Source of the DNA: an uncultured Porphyromonadaceae bacterium
GTDB lineage: Bacteria > Bacteroidota > Bacteroidia > Bacteroidales > Muribaculaceae
Direction: 5' to 3'
NCBI GenBank assembly: GCA_947175265.1
Contig: CAMWMD010000016.1
Location: forward strand, 1-57,659
DNA length: 57,659 bases
Under the pieces are notes generated by a model. It did no database searches, had not been told where the DNA came from, and saw only the letters and a list, made by a program, of their open reading frames with translations. Shown here piece after piece: positions 9,301 to 16,676 of this stretch. Each line of letters begins with the position of its first letter. Positions within the stretch are counted from its first letter, which is position 1. Made by a program: the position numbers and the translations under genes.

Positions 9301-12300
9301 TCATCCTGAAAAGAGGTGGGGTGGCATCATGAGGAAGATGGACAATACCAATTTCGAGAGTTCGAATGTGGAGTATATCCAGTTCTGGCTCCTTGATCCG
9401 TTCCTTGATGAGGAGAATCCGAACCGCGAGGGTGGCGACCTCTATTTCAATTTCGGCGAGGTCAGCGAGGATATCCTCAAGGATGGTATGAAGAGTTATG
9501 AGAACGGCCTTCCTATCGATGGAGACACTCAGTTCATCACCGAGACCAACTGGGGAAAAGTGTCGCGTCAGAACTCACTGACCTACGCCTTTGAGAATGC
9601 GGATAATGCGCGTCCGCTTCAGGATGTCGGCATTGACGGACTTTCCGACGAGGAGGAATTCCGCTTCAGCTCATATTCCGGATATGTCGGGGCTTTACGC
9701 GGAAAACTGCCGGCGGCTACCGTAGCAGCCATGGAGGATGATCCCTTCTCGGCCATGCATGACCCGGCGGGAGACAACTACCACTTCTACCGCTCCGCAT
9801 GGTACGACCAGCACCAGACTTCCATTCTCGACAGATACAAGCATTACAACGGAGTGGAACGTAACTCACTCTCACCCGATCAGAGCGACAACCCGTATTA
9901 TCAGTCTTCGAGAAGCGTGCCTGATGTGGAGGATATAAATCAGGATAACACCCTCAACGAGTATGAGAGGTATTTCCAGTATAAGGTATCGATAAGGCCG
10001 GAAGACCTTGAGGTAGGTAAGAATTATGTGACAGACAGGCGCGAGATGGTGGTGCCGACCCGCGAGGGGCACGCCACAACGGTGTGGTATCAGTTCAAGA
10101 TACCCCTCAGCCAGCCGGAGAAGGTGGTGGGAGGTATCGCCGACTTCTCCACCATACGCTTCGCCCGTATGTTCATGACCGGCTTCAGGGAGACGACCCA
10201 CCTCCGTTTCGCCTCGCTTGAACTTGTAAGGGGGGAATGGCGCGACTATAAATTCAATCTCAACAGCAGGAACGATTCCCCGGCCGAGGGTACGCTTGAC
10301 ATGTCGATAGTCAACATCGAGGAGAACTACGGTCGCAAACCGGTGAACTACGTTCTTCCTCCCGACGTCACCCGAATCCAGGATCCCGGGCAGGCACAGG
10401 CTGCACAGTTGAACGAGCAGTCGCTTCAGATGCAGGTGACGGGGCTTCAACCCGGTGATGCACGCGGCGCCTATAAGAATACCCAACTTGACCTGAGGAT
10501 TTACCGCAGGATGCAGATGTGGGTGCATGCCGAGGCACTCGTTGACGACCCCACGAATCTCAAGAACGGCGACCTCTCCATATTCGTCCGTCTCGGCTCT
10601 GATGTGAAGAACAATTATTATGAGTATGAGATTCCCCTCACCCTCACCCCTCCGGGCAACTACAACAACTATAACTCATCCGACAGGAAGACGGTGTGGC
10701 CCCTCTCCAACTGTCTTGACGTGCCTTTCGATGTGTTCACGAATCTCAAGACACAGCGTAATCGCGACAAGAGTGCCGGAAAGGAGGGCGTGGGATTCGC
10801 CGTGCTCTATACAGGAAGGGATCCTGGTAACGACCACAATCTCGTAAGCGTGCTCGGCAATCCGAGTCTGAGCGATGTCAGGGTGATGCTCATAGGTGTG
10901 CGCAACCGCTCCAATTCGGTGAAGGATGGCACAATATGGGTGAATGAGTTGAGGGTTACCGACTTCAACGAATCCGGAGGTTGGGCGGCAAACGTGAACG
11001 CCAATCTCGCCTTGAGCGATCTTGGTATGGTCAATTTTACTTATCACAAGGAGACAGCCGGATTCGGAGGGGTAGACCAGGGTCTCTCGGCACGCCGTCT
11101 CGACGACTATCAGCAGTATAATGTGGCTGTGCAGGGCGATGTGGGTCGAGTGCTGCCTGCGGGAGCCAAACTATCCGCGCCGGTGTTCTATTCGCGCTCC
11201 AATGAACGCACAACTCCGAAGTATAACCCACTTGACCAGGATATACTCCTCAAGGATGCTCTGGATGCCGTAAAGACGAAGCATGAGAAAGATTCAATCA
11301 TGAATTTCGCACTCACCACAAAGACCGTGGAGAGTTTCTCATTGTCAAACTTGAAATTCAACGTCCAGAGCAAGAATCCTATGCCTTGGGATCCTGCCAA
11401 TTTCCAGGTGTCGTTCTCCTTTAACAAGCAGAAGAACATCAACCCCACCACGGAATACCAGAATACCTTCGACTACAGGGGAAGTTTCCAATATGCCTAC
11501 AGCCCTTACGTGAAACCCTGGAAACCGTTCAGTTTCATAAAGGGTAAGAGCAAGACGGCGAAGTATTTCCGCGACTGGGGGATAAACTGGCTCTTCAACA
11601 ACCTCACGTTCTTCACCAATATCTCGCGGTATTATTACGAGGAGCAGAGCCGCAATGAGATGGATGTGGATTTCAGGATGCCCGTGCAGGTGAGCAAGAA
11701 TTTCATCTGGGACCGTCAACTCTCCTTGACGTGGAACCTCCTGCAATCGCTCAACTTCACATTTGCGAGCAACACTACCGCGAGAATTGAGGAGACGATA
11801 GGTGCTGTCAACAAGAAACTTTTCCCGGATAAATACCGCGACTGGAAAGACACCGTGTGGTCGTCGATTAAGAGTCTCGGTACGCCGTGGAACTACAACC
11901 AGACCTTTACCGGGACCTACAGGGCACCTTTCAGCAAGATACCTTTCCTCGACTATCTTACCGGAAACGTGAATTACAGTTCCGTCTACCGTTGGGACAA
12001 GGGCTCGACAGTCGATGGGCTTTACCTCGGAAACTCCATCCAGAACCAGACGGTATGGAATGCCGATGCACGCTTGAATTTCGAGACGCTATTCAACAAG
12101 TCAAAGTATCTGCAGTCGGTCAACAAGCGTTTCTCAAAGAATCAGGGACGTAACAGCCGGGGAAAGGGTAACTCCTCGGGAAAGGATGCCGCGGTCAGGA
12201 AGTTTGAGAGCGCGATAACGCTTTCGGCCGACACCTCCACATACGTCAAGCATAATCTGAAGACCAAGAAAGTGAAGGTCAGTGCGAGAGGGGGAACGAA

Positions 12301-13849
12301 AGTATTCAAGGTAGATTACAAGGTCATTGACGAGAACACGATAGAGGTGCGCAATCGCGGCACGGAGAACCTGAAGATAACTGTGAGGGAAAACAAGGCG
12401 GAAGCTAAGGATTCATGGCTTAAGGATGTCGCGGATCATACCGTGCGGTTCCTGATGATGCCAAGGAGTCTGTCGTTCAGGTGGAGAGACTCCCATTCAT
12501 TGAACCTTCCTCAGTTCGCGCCAAATGTAGGTGATGCCTTCGGACAAAGCGGTGCCTACGGCCCCCTGTCCCCCGGTCTTGACTTCGCCTTCGGATTCTT
12601 TGACGAGGGTTATGTGGAGAAGGCTCTTGACCGAGGGTGGCTGCTGACGGGTGCCGACATGACCTCTCCGGCGATATGGAACGAGGGTAAGGAATTCAAC
12701 TTCGAACTTACTCTTGAACCGATAAGGGGGTTGAAGGTGGTTCTTACAAGCAATCTTACCGACAACCGCACTCGTCAGGTGCAATTCATGTACGCCGGTA
12801 TGCCGACGTCGAGAAGCGGCTCCTACGTTCGCACCCATGTGGCTTTGGCCTCCGCGATGCGTAGTTCGAAGGCTGAGAACGGTTATGAGTCGGCTGCCTT
12901 TACGAAATTCCTTGAGTATATACCCCGGGTAGCGGCGAGGGTAGAGGGTGAGTATGCCGGAGTGCGCTATCCCGACGGCGGTTTCCTTGAGGGAAGCGAA
13001 CTTGCCGGGAAGCCATACAATCCTGGAGTGGGTACGGTCAGCGCGACGAGTGGGGATGTTCTGATTCCGGCCTTTATAGCAGCCTACAGCGGTTATGATC
13101 CGGGGAAGGTGTCGCTCAACCATTTCTCGGGTCTGGGAAGCATGCGTCCGAACTGGAGGATTACCTACGACGGCCTTCTGCAGTTGGGCAACATGAAGAA
13201 ATACTTCAAATCATTCACGCTCAATCATGCCTACCAGTGCACATATTCCGTAGGCAGTTATTCAAGTTACATGAACTGGGTTGGGGTGAATGATAATATG
13301 GGATTCATGTATGACGAACTGACGAGGAATCCGATACCGTCGTCGCCCTACAACATATCATCGGTCAGCATAACTGAGAAGTTCGCACCTCTGATAGGTG
13401 TTAGCCTGACTCTCTTCAACGACATCACATTGAATGCCGAATACAGGGATTCAAGGACACTCAACCTCAATTCCTCGGCCGGACAACTTGTGGAGACGTT
13501 GAGCCGTCAGTTGTCAATCGGCGGAGGGTGGAAGATTGCCGATTTCAGGAAGATACTGAAATTCGGCAGCAAGCAGGGTGGCGCGACCAATGACCTCTCC
13601 TTGAATCTTGACATAGCCTTGAGCAACAATCAGGCTCTGATACGAAGGATTGAGACGGCATATACGCAGGCTACGAGCGGAACACGGACTTTCTCGGTAA
13701 ATTTCATGGCAAGCTACCAGTTCAGCAAGAAAGTGACCCTCTCCGCCTTCTTCGACCATCAGGTCAACACGCCTTTGGTGTCGAACAACTCATATCCGAC
13801 ATCAAATTCCAATTATGGCATAGCGATCAACATTTCCCTTGCGAGGTAG
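6374..13849 (+). CDS. sprA: Cell-surface protein SprA, type IX secretion translocon
   Basis: SprA is the giant outer-membrane barrel through which type IX secretion (T9SS) substrates leave the cell; it was first found as a gliding gene in Flavobacterium. This 2491-residue protein has an N-terminal hydrophobic signal segment (about residues 20-33), then a Pro-rich stretch, and many alternating beta-strand segments rich in aromatic and polar residues up to a C-terminal strand ending NYGIAINISLAR. Its size is close to that of Flavobacterium SprA (about 2400 residues). It begins one base after the ruvA stop and is probably transcribed with it. Gliding partners are absent nearby, so a role in secretion rather than motility is the likelier reading. 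The frame is intact over 7.5 kb. Confidence 0.95.
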   Translation: MIFRKIPNLKIHKISRRLSVPLLVLTVCVFSLGQYRKSSLLPPPPSEPETIPGTVIPDSVILPSPVQTTLPRDYADIMDREYVADLTTPPNIRTEIVYEPAEGMYYIHTRLGEKDIITPFALTPEEYGNMATRNEMFGYFRQRNAESVTEKQKNPFDILDMNFNIGPLEKIFGPGGVRLTTQGSLQLSMGIKSNKTDNPALSMSARRKTYFNFDQKIQANVTASVGDRMKFNMGYNTDATFDFDSKNLKLSYEGKEDDIVKSIEAGDVSMTTGSSLIRGGTSLFGMKAKLQFGKLTLTGLLSQQNSESKTVTAQGGAQTTSYAIKADAYDANRHFFLAQYFYENYDNFASRLPHVSSGINITRIEVWVTNKNGRFDESRNFVAFQDIGENKVLSGDYWTPDYSTPVPSNQSNNLLEVMKTEYPEARDINKVTQVLAPLQAYGITGGRDFEKVESARLLKSSEYTLNPTLGYISLKSALNTDEVLGVAYEYTYQGKVYQVGEFSNDITTTTQSLYLKMLRGTTISPQLPMWRLMMKNVYALGAYQLQRSNFKLNIKYLSDTTGTEVNYLRVGDIADIPLLQVMNLDRLDSNQESNSDGFFDYVEGYTVQPTTGKIIFPVTEPFGSYLEKKIGNPDLAAPYVYKELYDSTLVVARQFADKNKFSLVGEYQASNGAQIRLNAMNVPRGSVIVMAGGVTLTENTDYTVDYNMGIVTITNQSIIDSGTNVSVTLENQSLFSMQRKTLLGLDAQYRLNKELTFGGTLMHFSEKALTEKVNIGDEVINNTMWGLNLNYTKEFNWLTNLLNKVPTINAQAPSSLRLNAEFAQLVPTQQKSGSTKGSSYIDDFENSQISIDLRNPYSWFLSSTPYDPSPDALFPEAALSNDVAYGKNRALLAWNYIDRMWTQKNSPYLPGYLRNDLKQLSNPYVREVRVEEIYPGRDQVYGDVNYIQTLNLSFYPKERGPYNLDSDNIDEQGALLHPEKRWGGIMRKMDNTNFESSNVEYIQFWLLDPFLDEENPNREGGDLYFNFGEVSEDILKDGMKSYENGLPIDGDTQFITETNWGKVSRQNSLTYAFENADNARPLQDVGIDGLSDEEEFRFSSYSGYVGALRGKLPAATVAAMEDDPFSAMHDPAGDNYHFYRSAWYDQHQTSILDRYKHYNGVERNSLSPDQSDNPYYQSSRSVPDVEDINQDNTLNEYERYFQYKVSIRPEDLEVGKNYVTDRREMVVPTREGHATTVWYQFKIPLSQPEKVVGGIADFSTIRFARMFMTGFRETTHLRFASLELVRGEWRDYKFNLNSRNDSPAEGTLDMSIVNIEENYGRKPVNYVLPPDVTRIQDPGQAQAAQLNEQSLQMQVTGLQPGDARGAYKNTQLDLRIYRRMQMWVHAEALVDDPTNLKNGDLSIFVRLGSDVKNNYYEYEIPLTLTPPGNYNNYNSSDRKTVWPLSNCLDVPFDVFTNLKTQRNRDKSAGKEGVGFAVLYTGRDPGNDHNLVSVLGNPSLSDVRVMLIGVRNRSNSVKDGTIWVNELRVTDFNESGGWAANVNANLALSDLGMVNFTYHKETAGFGGVDQGLSARRLDDYQQYNVAVQGDVGRVLPAGAKLSAPVFYSRSNERTTPKYNPLDQDILLKDALDAVKTKHEKDSIMNFALTTKTVESFSLSNLKFNVQSKNPMPWDPANFQVSFSFNKQKNINPTTEYQNTFDYRGSFQYAYSPYVKPWKPFSFIKGKSKTAKYFRDWGINWLFNNLTFFTNISRYYYEEQSRNEMDVDFRMPVQVSKNFIWDRQLSLTWNLLQSLNFTFASNTTARIEETIGAVNKKLFPDKYRDWKDTVWSSIKSLGTPWNYNQTFTGTYRAPFSKIPFLDYLTGNVNYSSVYRWDKGSTVDGLYLGNSIQNQTVWNADARLNFETLFNKSKYLQSVNKRFSKNQGRNSRGKGNSSGKDAAVRKFESAITLSADTSTYVKHNLKTKKVKVSARGGTKVFKVDYKVIDENTIEVRNRGTENLKITVRENKAEAKDSWLKDVADHTVRFLMMPRSLSFRWRDSHSLNLPQFAPNVGDAFGQSGAYGPLSPGLDFAFGFFDEGYVEKALDRGWLLTGADMTSPAIWNEGKEFNFELTLEPIRGLKVVLTSNLTDNRTRQVQFMYAGMPTSRSGSYVRTHVALASAMRSSKAENGYESAAFTKFLEYIPRVAARVEGEYAGVRYPDGGFLEGSELAGKPYNPGVGTVSATSGDVLIPAFIAAYSGYDPGKVSLNHFSGLGSMRPNWRITYDGLLQLGNMKKYFKSFTLNHAYQCTYSVGSYSSYMNWVGVNDNMGFMYDELTRNPIPSSPYNISSVSITEKFAPLIGVSLTLFNDITLNAEYRDSRTLNLNSSAGQLVETLSRQLSIGGGWKIADFRKILKFGSKQGGATNDLSLNLDIALSNNQALIRRIETAYTQATSGTRTFSVNFMASYQFSKKVTLSAFFDHQVNTPLVSNNSYPTSNSNYGIAINISLAR

Positions 13850-13871
13850 TCGTGAAAGTTGAGGAAACAAA

Positions 13872-13902
13872 AAAATAGCGGTCTCTGTGAGATCGCTATT
13901 TT
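13872..13902. terminator. Bidirectional terminator between sprA and crcB
   Basis: An inverted repeat pairs AAAATAGCG and TCTC with GAGA and CGCTATTTT around a short TGT loop. A/T runs on both sides let it serve sprA on the plus strand and the crcB pair on the minus strand. Confidence 0.75.
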
Positions 13903-13926
13903 CATATAGAGAATATTTTTTATGAA

Positions 13927-14298
13927 TCAGGCTACGCATTTAATGCCGAGCCATACCATCAGAAGACCAAGTGCCACGGAAGGGACGATGTAGCAGATGA
14001 ATTTCCACCATTCGCCTTTTTGTATCATGGCGAAACTGTCGTGGCTGAATGATGAGAATGTAGTGAAGCCACCGCAGAAACCGGAAATCAGGAGGGCGTT
14101 GACCAACGGGCTCATATCATGTCGGGTCCAGAGTCCGACAAAAATACCGATGATGAAGCATCCTATTACGTTTACAGCAAATGTACCGGCTGGATATTTG
14201 TCGCCGAAAAGTTTCTTTCCGGCCACGCCGGTGAGGTATCGTCCGCAGGTGCCGGCAAACCCGCCCAACCCTGCAATCAGCATATATTGGATAATCAT
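13927..14298 (-). CDS. crcB: Fluoride channel CrcB/FluC, second of a tandem pair
   Basis: CrcB/Fluc proteins form dual-topology dimeric channels that let fluoride leave the cell. This 123-residue copy has four predicted membrane segments. Family motifs are GGFAGTCGRY near the start, the channel asparagine in NVIGCFIIG (about residue 44), and GFCGGFTTFSSFSHD with the Phe-box residues and the TFS stretch that helps hold the central sodium. It follows another crcB gene directly (21-base gap), so the two products may assemble as a heterodimer, as known for paired fluC genes. Confidence 0.93.
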   Translation of the reverse strand: MIIQYMLIAGLGGFAGTCGRYLTGVAGKKLFGDKYPAGTFAVNVIGCFIIGIFVGLWTRHDMSPLVNALLISGFCGGFTTFSSFSHDSFAMIQKGEWWKFICYIVPSVALGLLMVWLGIKCVA

Positions 14299-14319
14299 AG
14301 TTTTCAGTAGTTTATAGGG

Positions 14320-14718
14320 TTAAGCATTTTGTGTTTTTGCAGCCGGTTTGCGGATGCATGCGGCGCCCAGGGCAACCATTGCGATACCGAAGACAAGGCT
14401 GGTGACCATGTAGAATACAAACATTCCGCCGTCGCCTTTCTCAAGAAGGGAGATCATGTCGTCGGAGAATGAGGAGAATGTAGTCAGACCGCCGCAGAAA
14501 CCGGTAATCCATAGAAGGTTTGCTGTCTTGCTGAGACGCCCCGTTTTGTTGAGGTAGCCGTAAAGCATACCGATTATGATACAACCGACCATATTGGCCA
14601 TGAAGGTTCCCAATGGGAAAGAGAGATGACAGATGGCAGCTCCCAATTTATCCGAGAGGAAACGAAGACAGGTGCCTAAGAATCCGCCGGCTCCGGCAAT
14701 CATTGTAGATTTAAACAT
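14320..14718 (-). CDS. crcB: Fluoride channel CrcB/FluC, first of a tandem pair
   Basis: A second CrcB/Fluc protein of 132 residues from the ATG at 14718. The frame also allows an ATG at 14760, but that adds an unneeded polar-aromatic leader; family members begin a few residues before the GGxxG motif. It carries GGFLGTCLRF, ANMVGCIIIG and GFCGGLTTFSSFSDD in the usual order, with four membrane segments. The two copies are clearly diverged from each other outside the motifs, which fits old paralogues with fixed opposite orientations. I see no fluoride riboswitch upstream. Confidence 0.92.
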   Translation of the reverse strand: MFKSTMIAGAGGFLGTCLRFLSDKLGAAICHLSFPLGTFMANMVGCIIIGMLYGYLNKTGRLSKTANLLWITGFCGGLTTFSSFSDDMISLLEKGDGGMFVFYMVTSLVFGIAMVALGAACIRKPAAKTQNA

Positions 14719-15048
14719 ATTGAATAGTTTTAATAATTGGGTTATATATAGTTTACTCAATTTGGAGGAATCACCGATGACTCGATTAAGGCAGAAAAGT
14801 TATCGGCTTTCATAAAAAAAACATTTAGAGCTCGCAAATGGTTCGCCTGCATAAACGATGTATTTAATTTTTACGGCCTTTATGTAACTTCCAGCCAATA
14901 TAGTTGGATTTTTCTCTGGTAAAGTAGGGAAGGCTTCTTCATTTGGGGGTGTTTTTCAGGAGAGAGAACCGTTTCGCAATCGTTTCAATAATGAGTCGTT
15001 TTTCTGGATAAGGAGGAGATAGTGATTGAGAAGGAGAGTAGTTTGGAA
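14719..15048. other. Gene-free, AT-rich stretch upstream of the crcB pair
   Basis: These 330 bases hold the crcB leader and the 3' flank of the EamA gene. I see no convincing ORF, tRNA or repeat. A partial resemblance to a fluoride riboswitch was examined and rejected. Confidence 0.5.
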
Positions 15049-15927
15049 TTAATTACCATGAGAGTCGGAAGTTAGGTAGACGCCGGAAATTATTATCGCG
15101 CCACCCGCTATCAGTGACAAGGTCACCGGTTCATCAAGAATAATTGAGGAAGACACAATTGTGATGAAAGGAGAGAAATAGATATAGTTGGCCGTCCGGT
15201 TTGGTCCCAGCACCTTTACCGCCTGATTCCATATAAGGTAGCAGAGGAATGATGCTATAATGCCCAGGAAAAGTAGATTTGCCACAATACGGAATATGGG
15301 GACAGGAGATACAATATCGGGTAACGGCTCGAAAATGCAGAAGAGCAACGCGGTGGAAAGTCCGTAGAAGAAAACTTTCCTTGTGATGAAAAGATTGGAG
15401 TAACGACTGTTCATATATTTCAGCAGCATGCAGTAGATAGCCCATAAAAGGGCTGCCAGAAGTGTCAGGCAATCGCCTAAGGGATTTAGTCCGAAATTCA
15501 GGGAACCGTTGAGAACCACAATTACCACACCAAACAAGGCAAAGACAGAGCCTATGGCGGCCTTAAGGGTGAATCTCTGTTTGAAAATCAGAGCGTTCAG
15601 GCTCATGGTCAGTATAGGGGCGGCGCAGATGATAAGGGAGACGTTGGAGGCGAACGTGTACTGCAAGGCTGTATTTTCCATGATGAAATACAGGGAACCG
15701 CCCGTCAAGCCCAGAGCAAGCATGAAAAGTTCATCCTTAACGGAATCTGACCACAATCTTTTGTAACACAGGGAGAGTATGCATAGGTAGGCGATTGCAA
15801 ATCTGCTGATGAATATCCATGAAGGGGTAAGGCCATCAGCCAGAAGAATCTTTGTGGAGACAAAGGTAGTGCCCCAAACTATTACTGTGAAAAGGGCAAG
15901 AAGATTATACTTGAGTTGTCCGTTCAT
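15049..15927 (-). CDS. EamA/DMT-family transporter
   Basis: A 292-residue inner-membrane protein with about ten hydrophobic segments arranged as two EamA repeats (roughly residues 7-140 and 150-285). The first segment carries the family stretch LFTVIVWGTTFVSTKILL, and the second repeat starts LGDCLTLLAALLWAIYCML. Such transporters export amino acids, nucleosides or other metabolites. The gene is divergent from an Lrp/AsnC regulator with a shared 153-base promoter region, a layout typical of amino-acid exporters controlled by their neighbour. The substrate is not identifiable. Confidence 0.9.
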   Translation of the reverse strand: MNGQLKYNLLALFTVIVWGTTFVSTKILLADGLTPSWIFISRFAIAYLCILSLCYKRLWSDSVKDELFMLALGLTGGSLYFIMENTALQYTFASNVSLIICAAPILTMSLNALIFKQRFTLKAAIGSVFALFGVVIVVLNGSLNFGLNPLGDCLTLLAALLWAIYCMLLKYMNSRYSNLFITRKVFFYGLSTALLFCIFEPLPDIVSPVPIFRIVANLLFLGIIASFLCYLIWNQAVKVLGPNRTANYIYFSPFITIVSSSIILDEPVTLSLIAGGAIIISGVYLTSDSHGN

Positions 15928-15953
15928 CCTGTCAGATTATTTCAATTTTTCTG

Positions 15954-15961
15954 CAAATTTA
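15954..15961 (-). promoter_or_regulatory. -7 element for the EamA transporter gene
   Basis: TAAATTTG on the minus strand fits TAnnTTTG, 27 bases before the start codon. I do not find a well-spaced -33 element. Confidence 0.45.
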
Positions 15962-16013
15962 GATTAAATATGCAAATATTTCGTTTCATTGTGAATAATT
16001 CAGGAAAAATTCC

Positions 16014-16021
16014 TAAATTTG
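16014..16021 (+). promoter_or_regulatory. -7 element for the Lrp/AsnC regulator gene
   Basis: TAAATTTG on the plus strand fits the -7 consensus; a TTG lies 22 bases upstream at 15989-15991. The element is 59 bases before the ATG, in the same intergenic region as the exporter promoter. Confidence 0.5.
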
Positions 16022-16080
16022 GGCAAATAATGGTTTGGGGTTACTGAATCATCAATGAATTTGAAATTAAAACAGGAATC

Positions 16081-16557
16081 ATGACAGGTTTGGACAATAC
16101 CGATATATGCCTACTCAAGGCTCTCCAGAAAAATGCTAAGGTAAGCACCAAGGAGTTGTGTGGATTATTGAATCTTTCAAAGACTCCGGTTTATGAACGT
16201 ATTCACCGTCTTGAGGATAGAGGAGTAATTACCGGATTTAAAGCAATCGTAGATAACAGGAAAGTAGGGTTGCCGCTGGTAGTCTTCTGCAACGTATCTC
16301 TTGCCGTGCATGATGATGAACACATAGAGAGGTTTAAGAAGGATATAAGGGAGATAGACGAGGTGATGGAATGTTATTCGACAGGCGGATTATATGACTT
16401 CCTACTAAAGGTCATCCTTACCGATCTTGAAGGGTACAACAGATTCGTATTTGAGAAACTGACGAAAGTGCAAGGTATTGTAAAGATGCAAAGTTCATTC
16501 GTATTAAGTGAGATAAAGCATGAGACAATACTGAATTATCCTGAAATCCCGGATTGA
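16081..16557 (+). CDS. Lrp/AsnC family transcriptional regulator
   Basis: A 158-residue feast/famine regulator. An N-terminal winged helix-turn-helix spans about residues 1-60 (LDNTDICLLKALQKNAKVSTKELCG, then LSKTPVYERIHRLEDRGVI, the recognition helix region), followed by the RAM/AsnC ligand-binding domain with the CYSTGGLYDFLLKV stretch at about residues 98-111. Members bind amino acids and act as dimers or octamers. It is divergent from the EamA exporter gene and probably regulates it and itself. The ligand is unknown. Confidence 0.93.
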   Translation: MTGLDNTDICLLKALQKNAKVSTKELCGLLNLSKTPVYERIHRLEDRGVITGFKAIVDNRKVGLPLVVFCNVSLAVHDDEHIERFKKDIREIDEVMECYSTGGLYDFLLKVILTDLEGYNRFVFEKLTKVQGIVKMQSSFVLSEIKHETILNYPEIPD

Positions 16558-16676
16558 GAATTGTAAAGGAGGGGATACTTAGAAGGGGAAGGAAACGTAG
16601 CGATAAACGAAAAGAAGAGTATTCCTGTGGGGGAGTACCCTTCCTTTTTAATAATTGTCGGTTTGATATTTCCGTA

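Noticed and set aside
6416..13759. Long antisense open frames within sprA
   Set aside because: They mirror the strong codon pattern of sprA and show no recognisable domains.
14761..14880. Fluoride riboswitch-like fragments (ATGG..TTCGCC..TAAAC) near the crcB genes
   Set aside because: The closest match is on the plus strand, facing away from crcB, and lacks the closing GGCG/CGCC stem and the 3' GATGACTCC part in the right order.
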